DNA of 64,000 bases from Spodoptera frugiperda. Taxonomy: Eukaryota; Arthropoda; Insecta; Lepidoptera; Noctuidae. Location: positions 1,550,001 through 1,614,000 of the forward strand of contig NC_064239.1 in the NCBI RefSeq assembly GCF_023101765.2. The letters run 5' to 3'. The notes beneath the pieces are model-generated. The model saw only the letters and a program-made list of their open reading frames with translations. It had not been told where the DNA came from and made no database searches. Every line of letters starts with the position of its first letter. Positions within the stretch are counted from its first letter, which is position 1. Shown piece by piece: positions 12,562-23,882 of the stretch. Made by a program: the position numbers and the translations under genes.

Positions 12562-12737
12562 TGCCGCGCCGCGTTACAAGTGACGTACGAAAGCCGCGAC
12601 CGCGCGTCCATCCGCTCCCTCCCATCAGTAACATCTACCAAGTTTAATTTTCAACTGGTACTAATTCATCTGTCCATATGGTTCATCTCGTAGATATTTT
12701 TCGTTCAGCGAAAGTTGAATACCCGCCGCCTGTTATT
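12530..12737 (+). other. bru3: Putative second alternative first exon of the CELF gene
   Basis: The exon would run from the initiator A at 12530 to the donor ATT|GTGAGT, a strong +1 to +6 match. The untranslated leader is 148 nt. The coding end is phase 0, which fits the acceptor at 23287. A weaker donor four bases on (GA|GTAAAC at 12742) would give phase 1 and fit 44402 instead. Belonging to the CELF gene is inferred from strand, position and phase. It could instead be the first exon of an unrelated gene whose next exon I do not recognise. Confidence 0.45.
12678..12737 (+). CDS. Candidate 20-residue N-terminus (MVHLVDIFRSAK...)
   Basis: The 20 codons read MVHLVDIFRSAKVEYPPPVI and end at the donor GTGAGT. 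An in-frame TAA upstream (about 12640) bounds the start. The bases before ATG are a weak match to an insect start context. Codon choice is plausible for coding sequence. I do not recognise the peptide. Spliced to 23287, it would place 20 new residues ahead of MNRAIQ, replacing nearly all of RRM1. A phase-0 match alone has a one-in-three chance of being accidental. Confidence 0.42.
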
Positions 12738-15344
12738 GTGAGTAAACATCTAATTTGCATTATGATAACATTTTTACAAAGTGTATTTTTTTGTTGATTT
12801 TGTTTGTTTTTATTTATTTGTTTTTTATTTTTTGCAGATTTAAGTTTTCCGGTGTTATTTCCAGTTTGGAAGTTATGTTTAAAACTTTTTTACGTGTGGT
12901 TCCGACGCGAGTCATGTGTTTATTGTTTGTTTTGTTTAACTTATGTTGACGACGATGATTTATTTTTGTAAACTAACAAATAAACATCGGAACTACTAAC
13001 CCTTATTTAGTGTTGAATAAAATATAACTTATGAGAAGCTTTTGGTTATTTTTTTTATTTTCTGAAGTCTTGAGTGAAAAGTTTTTTTTTTAAATCCAAA
13101 ACACAAAAATAAAGTACTAATTCTAGCCCTCTTAACCATAATAATATTTTTTTAGACATTAAAACAGACTTACATTTAAAATACACCTATTACAAAATTA
13201 TAATCAATAAAAAATTACACATTATTTTTAAATAGGTAATTTTCAAAATCAATAAACTTGTGCAAGTTTAAGTTAAAACAATTGTTCGTATCTTATCAGT
13301 CCTTTCATCTTTATTACTTGAAAGATCGAAGTGATAACGTTTAAGGCGCTGTCATTACGATCCTGATAGGCTACTTTACTTTTATTACAAAAATATTCAA
13401 ATTTAGAACTTCATCTAAAAAGAAGTTTAAAATGCAATTTAATGTAATTATAATTTTTGTTTTAAACGTGGAATACAAATATAATTTAAAAATGGAGTGA
13501 AATTAATTTAATTAAAGTTTTAATTTAATAATTGAGTGTTAAAATGGTCATTTTTATAAAATATCAAATTAAATAATTTGTGTATAAATAGAATAAATTA
13601 TTTTCGACAAAAAAACAGCAACAAAAATAATCGAAAAATTATGCAACCACGCATAACATTAAAATATATTTACATCACTTTTCAAACCAAATAAATAAAC
13701 TTCATTTCAGTTCAATATAAATAAAAGGTGTTGTACAATTAGTCGAAAGTAATAATTTAAAAAATAACAGATAATTAAAATGTGACGTGTCTGTTAATTA
13801 TAGTGTAAAAAGGCTCTACGTTTCCGCACCTTGATAAATATTTTATCAATCTAAATACCTCTTATTAATTTAATAAGCGAGGAAGGAAAGCCCTTCCATT
13901 TTCTATCGATAAAATTAATTAGGTCTAAGGAAATATTTGTTCTATTATTTTTAAAACTGTTACTTATACACTTATTTTTTTAAATAGACATAAAAAGTGT
14001 TCTTTTTTTAAATAAAACTAGATTTTTAAGCCATCAAAAGTATGTATTTTTTAAATGAAGTCTATAAAATAGTGCTAAACTAAAATCCAAGCTGCCAGTT
14101 ACAAATTCAGTGGCCGTAAAAAGTGTTACAATGTAAACCTAATTCGAAAAAAAAGTTCCATATTTTTCTCTCAGCTATGATTTTTTTCTTTTTTAATTTA
14201 ATCAGAGTGCTATACAACTTTCGCTCTTTGAAATAAGAGACGTGATTCGCAGGCATGTGTTGTAAACAGGGGTAAATTAATGCAATTTGAGTGTCCTTGC
14301 AGTCCGCCATTTTAATATTCAGTTCATGTGTGCAGTGGTAAGGCTCTATTAGGCAGAGTTTGTGACCACCATGCCCTTAATTTTGTATTGTGAAACAAAT
14401 GTAGCAGAACGTGGTGCTTTGAGGAAAATGCTTCAAATGTGACTTTTATATGAATGTATGTGTGAATTATATACATTTTCGGGTTGTGAGGTTTTGAATA
14501 GATTGTGATTTGTTTGTGTATTGAGTGCGAGTGTTGCGTGTGTTAGTTTTTTCGTGTTGAGGTTTTGTCAGCCTTACCGTGGTGTGCTAATTTAGGGAGA
14601 TTATGAGCTGCACTAGTAGTAATGTGAAAGTAGCTTAGAAGCGTATCGTGTTCTTGGTATAAAATTCAAGGTGTTCATTTTAACGGAAAGTGTAATCAAG
14701 TGATTTAAACATTATCAAAACGAAAATGTCTTAAAAAAGTAAAAGAAACTTTTGGAATGAAGTTAAAATACAAATCAAGATAAACGTAGACATGATTATA
14801 TGGAGACATTATTATCAAACACATATAAAAGAACAAATTCTCTAGAGCCACCGAAAAATCTTTAAAAAACACATTTTACACCGACAAAAATAACAAGAAA
14901 CTTCAAACCCAACAAAGAAGAGTGATACAAAACAAAAACACAGGCGCACATACTTGCGGGCCATAACTCCACTTAGCCCAACTTGACTCCATATATCCTC
15001 ATCCCACGTTACGGCCGACACAACGCGTTATGGAATCCAAACTGCGCGATATCACATAAGCAGAACGTAAAAACTTTTATCAAAGGCCCACGGACTAGCC
15101 CAAAAAGTTGCGTAAATATACTACCTATAGAATTATAGTTATAGCTTTTCTATGCCCCATTACCTCTCTCGGTTGTGTTGGGCAAACCGTATTTTTTACT
15201 TCTTGCACAAGTTTCGGGTTAAATGTTGGAGTTTTTCGTGGTGATTGAAAATTTAATTATTATAACGTTTATTTCGGACCAAAGAATCCATAGAATGTTA
15301 GTAATATAGAAAATCTTATTATCTAGTATTAGTAAATAATCATC

Positions 15345-15528
15345 ACACATCACATCAACAGCCTATAAGTGACCACTGCTGACCAAAGGCCTCTTCTCAC
15401 ACAGAGAAGGTTTGAGCATTAATCACCAGGCTAGCTCAATGCGGGTTGGCGATTTCAAACTTATAATTAGAAATTATAAGCCCAGGTTTCCTCACGATGT
15501 TTTCCTTGACCATAGTACCCATCACCCG
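15345..15528 (-). repeat. Dispersed LINE-tail-like repeat B, copy 1
   Basis: CAGCCTATAAGTGACCACTGCTGACCAAAGGCC...GAGAAGGTTTGAGCAT...CAATGCGGGTTGGCGATTTC...CCTCACGATGTTTTCCTT matches the copy at 22308. The CATCA-rich left edge suggests the element's 3' end lies on the left. Confidence 0.75.
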
Positions 15529-15687
15529 TTTTATAAATTGTTTTAAATATGAGAGCTGTAACTCTAACCTAGCGTTCTCAAGGTACAGTTGGGACTGACA
15601 ATTAATTCGTATTATTAATTTCTATCCTTTTTTTAAGTTTTATTTAATGTGATAATGTAACATTAAATAATTAGTAATAATAAATAT

Positions 15688-15725
15688 CGTCACGTCTTTT
15701 ATGCTCGAAGGGGTAGGTACGTATG
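15688..15725 (-). repeat. SINE type 1, 38-bp 3'-end remnant
   Basis: CGTCACGTCTTTTATGC.CGAAGGGGTAGG matches only the last part of the SINE. Confidence 0.5.
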
Positions 15726-17086
15726 TACTTATAAAGGTAAATAAAAGATAATTGAAACTACTTAATTTAAAATATACTTATAATATTATAATAACAATAG
15801 ATGTCTATTACCGATTTTCAATAACCGCTCCTAAATTTTAAAGAACCCTTAATCAAAGATAGGTGACATTTAAAAACATTTTGGGTTTTCTCAGCCTATA
15901 AATAAGGGGTACGTTACGTCTCGCGACGTAACTTTTAGTAAAAATGGTTTTTGATGGTAGGTGAAGACTGCTATTGCTATTTACCTAGAGCTTGAGTTGT
16001 ATAATTTTGACTCTATAAAGATAAGTTATTAATGATAGACTGTACTAAGTTTCAAAAAGTTGTTTTATTGGTTTATGACTTGAATTATTGTGACAAGTAA
16101 AACTAAGAAAATTAAGTGAGAGTTACCTACATATTATATTTTAAATACTCTTGTAAAGACAATACATCTATGGTGATGTAAAATTATAACAGCCAATTTT
16201 GAAAGCTTACTTAATAAGTAATAATCTCACCATAAACATTATAACCTAACAATCTGACATAGATTTATGTAAGTACTAGACAGAATTGATTCAGAAACAC
16301 TAGATTTGGACTCTATTGTCGCGGGCGTAATAAAAGAGGCAACTGTAGACTATCCACAGATACCTACTATTATTCTCTAAATATAACCCTTTGTCCGCCA
16401 CAGCGGTCACTAAGGTCAATTTTAATCAGCAAAAGTACACGAGCATTAATACAGAGGTTTTTGATTTCACAATCATAAGCCAAAAACATTAAAATACTGA
16501 AATGGGAATGCCCCTCGCCCTAAAAGGTGCCTTTGGCTTCTAAAACAAAGTAGGTAAAATACCTCTCGACCCAAGCCAGATATTTTATTAAATTACCTAC
16601 TTAACAAATTCTGTTTAAGTTCTTGGATTGGATAACTGAATGTTAATTTACGATCGGTTTTACTGTACCACCGCAAAAGCTAATAATACCCTTCTGAAAA
16701 TTTCTCACAGCATCTACGAGTTTGATAATTTAATATTATGCGCTCCAAATGTTTGAGTTTTGTTACCCTCGAAATTATGTACACGAGCTCCGAATCCATT
16801 GTGATAGAAAAAGAAATAACACTCTAATGTAAGACTGTTTTTTTACATTTTAATTAGATAATACTACTAGGTTCATTATTTATTCACATATACTGCCATC
16901 TGCCATTACTGTCATAGTTTTTAAGTAATCAGAAGTCAATAATAAATTGTCGGAAAACATTATTCCGCACTTTAACTAACTAGGCATCATTAATAAAACA
17001 CGACTTTTCTTTTACTGTCATTTAATGGCGCATCCATTAGATGGTCGAAAATAATCTCTCGATTCATTTGCGTTTGTTGGTGTCCC

Positions 17087-17099
17087 GTTGCTAGGCAAC
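17087..17099. promoter_or_regulatory. RFX X-box (GTTGCTAGGCAAC)
   Basis: Perfect inverted RFX/EF-C type site in a unique GC-balanced block (17030-17200). Confidence 0.5.
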
Positions 17100-18372
17100 G
17101 AGGTGTCATCATGACAATATGTCAGTGGACATTGACAGGTGGGCACGTGACCATGGAATTTATTCAAGTCGCCGCTCGTTGACAATGAAATGTTTTCCCG
17201 AGACCGATTCCGTGGCGCACAGTTCCATTTGAAGAAATTTCAACTTGTATTTTTTGTGCGAGTCGATTTTCGTTGATAAATTATTATTGAAACGTCCGCG
17301 TCGGGTCGCCGATGTTTGTTTTAATTTAATCATTTTTCGGGGCGTGAAGTGTTTATTTAGTTTCTGATTTATTGCCGTTGCAATGAATGTTTGTTTGCCT
17401 TGAATCGTTCGATTTAACCTCACCGGTCTATTTAGCATCTATAATGTTTAACCTCGTTTATTGAGTAATCGCCAATGCGGTTGCTGAGCAAATGACTTGA
17501 GTTTGATTTTTAATCACTGCTATTCTACTTCTATTTAAACAGCAAAGTATTTTTACTTTTATTTTGCCTTTAATTGTGCTTAAACAATAATACATTAATA
17601 CATTAAATAGGGACGTGCACTTCAGCCTATTCTTTCTAAGACTTCAAAATACCTACCACACATAATAAACAAGCCCAACCTATTACAACTCCTACAAAAC
17701 ATTACAAAACTAACCGAATATAAGCTAAAAGCGTCAAATTATCGCCCTATTGTACTAGAAGCAAATTATTCGTGGGCAGATAGGCATCAAGTCGTACCTA
17801 ATTGTGCTTCGCGTGTGACGTCCTGTATGCATAGTGTGGACACGCTATAGTAGACAAATAGTACGGTTTTAGATGAAGTTCAACCTTCGTTATGGATGGC
17901 TGAATGGTTGTATTGGATACTATTAATGGATAGTGGACATTCCATACCTTTTTTGTAATAAATGTTTATAGTAAGTATTAGGGAAGGTTACATGTTGTTT
18001 AATGTTAAAGAACTTTTGAAAGAAGAAGATATATAGCTGCCGATAGATGGTCTATTTTGATGATGCAGATTTAAAGGATTTTCGGGAACAGAGAGCAAAG
18101 TTCCCTAGTGATCGTGCCTAGCGGTCTTTCTACAAAACAATTTTTCGTTAGGATTTTCTTTCCTGATTAATTCACATGTGCCATGTAGGAATTATGACGT
18201 TTTCCGTTGAATTGTTCGTCGGTTTGCGACATCTGTAATTTTTTATATGTCGCACCAGTATCATCAATGATAATTACAGTTTCCTCTGTATCATTAGAAA
18301 ACTTAATAATCATTCTCTTGTTTATAGTGAACTATGCCTAACTTTCAAATACGTTCCCAAAAACCTAATAAC

Positions 18373-19576
18373 TAATCAACAAACATACAAACGAGCATTA
18401 CATTCAAACACACTAAACAAAATAATAGACCCATCATTTATTTCTACAAACAAAAACAAAAGAAACTTTACTTACACACACACACGAACACACATAACAT
18501 GCCTGTCTCCTCATTTACCTACAGTACAGTTGACATAACACTATGGACATCACCGCGTCATTCCAATCAGTTCGATCTAATGATGGCCGCACTTTAAGCT
18601 CCGATAAACTCTGAAGTCTATTACTTCTTCCATTGTGTTGGATAATACAGATGTTATCCATGGAGTTATTACTGTAAAAGATACAATTTTGACATTAACT
18701 ATAATATGCCAAATGTGCCACAACCTCCCAAAACCGCTGCAGCTCCTATTAGCCAGGATCTACAGTAGATAAAACCATGAAAACACCGGAACACTGAAGT
18801 CCGACGTGTCCGACATAGGTTACTGAAATTTGTCGTTAATCAACAAACATACAAACGAGCATTACATTCAAACACACTAAACAAAATAATAGACCCATCA
18901 TTTATTTCTACAAACAAAAACAAAAGAAACTTTACTTACTTACACACATGCCTGTCTCCTCATTTACCTACAGTTGACATAACACAGTCAATGGACATCA
19001 CCGCGTCATTCCAATCAGTTCGATCTAATGATGGCAGCACTTTAAGCCCCGATAAACTCTGAAGGCTATTACTTCTTCCATTGTGTTGGATAATACAGAT
19101 GTTATCAATCGAGTTATTACTGTAAAAGATACAATTTTGACATTAACTATAATATGCCAAATGTGCCACAACCTCCCAAAACCGCTGCAACTCCTATAAG
19201 CTAGAATCTACAGTAGATACAACCATGAAAACACCGGAACACTAAAATCCAACGCGCAGATTACTGAAATTGGCCGTTAATCAACAAACATACAACCGAG
19301 CATTAGATTCAAACACACTAAATAAAATAATAGACCCATCATTTACTTCTACAAACAAAAACAAAAGAAACTCTACTTACTTACACACACACACATAACA
19401 TGCCTGTCTCCTCATTTACCTACAGTTGACATAACACAGTCAATGGACATCACCGCGTCATTCCAATCAGTTCGATCTAATGATGGCAGCACTTTAAGCT
19501 CCGATAAACTCTGAAGGCTATTACTTCTTCCATTGTGTTGGATAATACAGATGTTATCCATGGAGTTATTACTGTA
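18373..19576. repeat. Tandem repeat, 2.6 copies of a ~441-464 bp unit
   Basis: Units start with TAATCAACAAACATAC at 18373, 18837 and 19278. The first is 464 bp, the second 441 bp, and the third is cut at about 19576, where it diverges after ACTGTA. Copies share nearly all sequence, with small indels in an ACAC tract and some transitions. A related stretch occurs in reverse at 59752-59878, so the unit is derived from a dispersed element. No ORF is conserved between units. Confidence 0.9.
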
Positions 19577-20673
19577 GAGCACCCTAAATTATAGTGGCTG
19601 ATGGACGGACAGACAATGGACATCGTAAACTTTGGAGGTGTTTACATTTGTGTTTGTTTTTCGTTTTGGGGTATTTTGTTTGTGTTTGGTGTCGGCTTGT
19701 AGTGTGGTCGTTGGTTTTACCAAGCAGGTTGCTTGTGGGTGGCAAATTGGTGATTAAAAACCTACTTAATGATATTCAACTTACCGCCGTACTCAGAGTC
19801 AAGTAATGGTAATTTAACTAAATCCTTAGCAATTGTTTTTTAAACAAAATCGTTACTAAATAATAGATTAAGTAGGTAATCATTAAATAGTGATTACGGT
19901 AGTTAGACATCATTTAATAGGATACCTAAACATTTTTCATATTGAAATGGTTTTATTAGCCTTTCCGATTTTAAATTGATGACGTAGTTATTAAATGACC
20001 TACATTTATGAAATCAACTTACAAAATCCCAGTCTAACCTACATTTAGGCACTGGACTCTGAAAAAAACAAACAAAAAGGTCTTATATCACGTTTATACC
20101 TAAAGTTATAGAGGCGTTGAACACAAGGCTCCGCCCACTGCATAGCGCATATAATTTTGTCTCTTTCACACAACGTTCTACTTGCTAATTCACAGTATAA
20201 ACGTCCTCTTCAATATACTTAACGGTCATTAGAATAGTTTTACATATAATACATTTGAAATTTAAAATCTTTTTGAGCACTCCACTTGAGTAATAGGTTT
20301 TCTCTGACGCGTGTTTCAGTGGCTACTTTGTGGTACTTTAGACCTACTTGTAGGCACTTTGTAGTGGTGTAAAGAACGTGTATCTGTCTGTATATGACGT
20401 ACATATACTACATTGTATTAGTAATTGAAGACAGGACGATACACTCCTTCATACTGAAACTATGAATGTAGGTCACAATATAACGATGTAAAAATTATCC
20501 ATATTTGTACGGTTCTCAGTGTGCTAACTGTAATTTTGCTAAATAGGTGTATAGACTATGTTATATTTGAATTAGGTGTACCAATGAGTTTTGTAATCAA
20601 TAAAAATACTTAAAGGCTAGATAGGTACGTATATGGCACAACGTAACGTGATAGAAAGTATATAACAACTCTA

Positions 20674-20812
20674 AAGGCTGTTTCACCACCTTCATATAAG
20701 TGCCGGATAAACTTATGTAACAGATAGTGCATACAAATAACGTTCTTAATTCAAAGTTATCTGATACATAGCAGCTATCCAGACATTGTGAAACAAGTCC
20801 TTAGATAGCCGC
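20674..20812. mobile_element. MITE with GGCTGTTTCAC-type inverted ends
   Basis: AAAGGCTGTTTCACCACC...AGTGCCGGATA on the left is answered by TATCCAGACATTGTGAAACAAGTCCTT on the right (inverted, with mismatches). This matches a class of short elements I recall from moth genomes. Confidence 0.55.
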
Positions 20813-21284
20813 TAGCAAAGTCTCTAACTAACACCTAAATTAAGAAAAATACTAAAAATAATCACTCAATGAAAAACCTCCCATTCAGCAAAAAGTCGCT
20901 TCATTGACAAAACCGTCAGCCGATCAACAAGGAAACTCCAAAAAATCCCTATTAAGAGAATATAATTAATCTCTTTAGACAGAAAACGGAGTCACAAAGC
21001 GAGGAGTAATGCGTATTATGTCAAGTGAGTCTCTACTCGCCTTATAGATTCGGAACACGATCCCCCAAGTGTTATAAATGTAAGTGGTCGTAAAAAACTG
21101 TTCACAGGATCGCGGGAATGTAAATAAATGGCGAGAAATGTGCTGGAAACAGGGGCCGCGTATTGTTCCGTAATTAATAGATAGATGATTTGTATTTGTT
21201 TAAATATGTTTTGTGTTGTTTCTTATTGATGCGTGGGGGAGTTTAATCGATTTTTTAAATCTTCAGTCTCTTTTTTGAGCGGGG

Positions 21285-21424
21285 GGAAATCATTCATTGA
21301 CTTCTCCCGCCTTGGGCGAGCCGAGAGGGAGTGTTAGACTCTTACTGACTAAAAACCACCCCATTCCTATTCCTGCTTTTTGAGCTGGAGCCCTAGTAAC
21401 CCGCTAGGCAGTCCGCAGTTCCGG
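21285..21424 (+). repeat. Family A repeat, copy 4
   Basis: Forward copy close to consensus, with CCCGCCTTGGGCGAG and AACCCGCTAGGCAGTCCGCAG. Confidence 0.85.
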
Positions 21425-22307
21425 GTGTCTTCAGTATCTACGCGTAGATTTTTTAACTTACCTGACGCACCGTATATAATGTTTTAGCCTAGGTAGTATA
21501 ATATATGAAATTTAGTTAAAGGTTCACCGTCTTATAATAGGTGAACGACGATGCTTACTTTAAGAGCAGAAGATTTCTCTCTGAACTTGATAAAAAACTG
21601 CTTAAATGATGGAAAGGCAGATAAGAAGGAAAAATTAGCAGATTAGTTGTATTGCCTATTTCTTTATGAGGTAGTATTTTTATAATTCAATGACCCTATG
21701 CATTGGCATATACCTATCGATTCAATGATTAGATACTAATCAGAATTTAATTTCTTCCTATGTTACTGGCATTAAGTGGATTCCCACTAAATATCAGTAC
21801 TTTTTCGTAAATCCACCTAAACCCGTTCCATATAGCAATCCCATTAATTTAAATCAAAGACATCAATCTCTATTCACATTTAATTGACATATTGACAGTA
21901 TTAATGACATTTAATGACTTGCTGTAACAATAAGACAGTGTGATGACTTCATTGTCTATTTGGAGACAATATGGGTAAAGTAATGCATTTACTATAGAAT
22001 ATAAGTTGCTTTTAAACTGTTTTATGTCCAGTCTTTCTTGAATAATAATATTTTGTTAATGTGTATGACATTATGTATGTCATAATAATTATGACATATA
22101 TCTGACATAATGATTATGACATATGACTCTAAAAGCTTTCCATTGTGAATGAAAAGTTAACAACTGTATTGTTTATAGCATACACAATAACGCAGCGCTT
22201 TTGAAGATAAACTAAAGACACCTATGAAGAATCATAAACTAAACAAAAATGCCAAAGTTATCAAATCAACATCAATTATATAATTAAAAAATATCTCAAA
22301 AAACATA

Positions 22308-22465
22308 AATCATCATCAGCCTATTAGTGGCCACTGATAACCAAAGCTCTCTTCTTGCCAAGAGAAGGTTTGAACATGAATCACCACGTTTGATCAATGC
22401 GGGTTGGCGATTTCAAACTTATAATTATTATAAGCCCAGATAGCCTCACGGTGTTTTTCTTCCCC
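22308..22465 (-). repeat. Dispersed LINE-tail-like repeat B, copy 2
   Basis: It shares GGTTTGAAC/GCAT, CAATGCGGGTTGGCGATTTC and TATAAGCCCAG with copy 1, and starts with CATCATCAGCC. Confidence 0.75.
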
Positions 22466-23286
22466 GTTTGCCAGTGGTGTCTAAATAATCTTAGAAAGTA
22501 CATAATATAACTTAAAAAAAGCTACTAACCAAACAAACTATAATTATCTTCATTAACAAACTAAAAGAAGGATTAAAAGCGAAAGAAGACAAAAACGCAA
22601 CAAAACTCCCTTGTACATTTAATCCGATGCAATTAAGAGTAGGCTGACTAAAGCCAGCATTCACTAGCTAGCTAATTATGCGAGCCCGTCAACACTGTCG
22701 TTTATTTTAGAATACATTAACGCAAAATTAACATTTATTGGAATAAAACACAATGGTGAAGCGGTAATGGTGATGGAATTATCACTAACTACGACCATTG
22801 TGGACCGTTTCTAATGCTGTGTGCTCAGCTGATGATTTAATAGTGAATTTTGGCTTGTATTTACAATATTTATTTTTAACTAGAGATGTGCATTCGGTGG
22901 CAGCACCTATGTAGTCTAGACTGTCTAGACTAATAAATGAAACTAGAAAGCCTTTTACTATACGCATATGTATATGCATACGATACATATACCAAAAGAA
23001 CATATTTTTACAATGTTGTCGGTCTGTCTAGATAAATAACACTTAAAACCAAAATAACACTTATAAGTGCGTATAAGATACATACGAGTAAAATGATATA
23101 ATTAACATAGATATAAGTGATGTGACTGAATATGAATTTTACCAAACTTTAAACCTCACCTACTATATTATTCAGACCCTGTAATTGGATATTCATTTTA
23201 ATCAAATAATAAGTATTAATGTAATATAACTCGGTGTGTATCTTACAGACGTAATGTACTAATTTACTTTTATTTCTTTCTTTCAG

Positions 23287-23335
23287 ATGAACCGGGCAAT
23301 ACAGGTGAAACCGGCGGACAGCGAAAATAGAGGAG
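23287..23335 (+). CDS. bru3: CELF/Bruno RNA-binding protein, 49-bp exon encoding the end of RRM1
   Basis: This short internal exon encodes the last strand of the first RNA-recognition motif and the start of the RRM1-RRM2 linker. Its peptide is MNRAIQVKPADSENRG plus the first base of another codon. The IQVKPADSE core is a hallmark of CELF proteins, which bind UGU/GU-rich RNA and control splicing and translation. The acceptor is strong: a T-rich tract ending ttctttcag. The donor is G|GTAATT. Length 49 bp matches what I recall of the equivalent vertebrate CELF exon. The exon starts in phase 0 and ends in phase 1, exactly the phase the exon at 44402 needs. One oddity is Ala where CELF proteins usually have Pro (MNRP). 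The exon opens directly with an ATG codon, so it could also supply a start to a transcript with a non-coding leader. The preceding 83-bp type exon was not found in the window. Confidence 0.92.
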
Positions 23336-23715
23336 GTAATTTTCCAACACATTCCCATCCCGAATCTCTCAATTGAAACTAATTTCTAATGTTATAATTA
23401 TAAAGTGTATATTTCAGTGTCTTATTATCACGAATAATAATTATTATACACTATGTACAGCGAGATTTATAAAAAATAAACTCCACTATACTCGTTCCAA
23501 AGCAATTTTAACCTTATTTCAAATTATGTTAGTTTCATTTTGAATTCGTCGCTTGCATTTTTTCTTTTAATAGTTGAACTTAATTTTTGTATGTAGAAAT
23601 ATTGTAAAATGGAAAATAGTTACGTAGGTATGAAGTCACATGGCGACATTGCTTATAGGCTCAATTAGCAAGGTTATTAAAATAACAATTTAGATTTAAG
23701 TTTGCTAAACTTTCA

Positions 23716-23882
23716 CGTCGGTCTAGTGGTCCGAAGTCCGACTGCGTGGGAAAGAGATGTCAGGTTGTTTTCGATTTTTGGAGGACACGGAGTCTGGAAA
23801 TGTGTCTGGTATATGGGGCAATAGGCTTACCTCCTATTACATGGTACTTAAAACATAAATTGTGACAAGTGGGTGTTCATAG
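23716..23882 (+). repeat. tRNA-derived SINE type 1, 3'-truncated and diverged copy
   Basis: It shares the ACGGAGTCTGGAA, ATATGG.GCAATAGGCTTACC and CTATTACATGG words with the copy at 54917. It lies inside the CELF intron about 400 bp after the 49-bp exon. Confidence 0.7.

Larger units (their letters stand above)
12750..18372. other. Very AT-rich presumed intron
   Basis: Long A/T runs, repeat B copy 1, a SINE remnant and the X-box block at 17030-17200. 12750-14100 is the most AT-rich part of the window. No exon found. Confidence 0.5.
19577..23286. other. Presumed intron before the 49-bp CELF exon
   Basis: Holds the 20674 MITE, family A copy 4, repeat B copy 2, and a TATGACAT-type inverted cluster at 22060-22125. 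The T-rich acceptor ends at 23286. The expected 83-bp RRM1 exon is not visible. Confidence 0.5.

Noticed and set aside
12353..12693. 93-codon minus and 83-codon plus ORFs in the CpG-rich promoter
   Set aside because: Arg/Pro/Ala-rich composition from GC-rich DNA; the initiator, DPE and donor favour the ATG at 12678.
18474..18490. CRISPR-like or functional repeat in the ACAC runs
   Set aside because: Simple dinucleotide tract inside the tandem unit; no spacer structure.
1..23286. The 83-bp RRM1 exon expected before the 49-bp exon
   Set aside because: Searched by eye for a GCAFLTY...LPG coding stretch with acceptor and donor; none seen. A codon-aware profile search would settle it.
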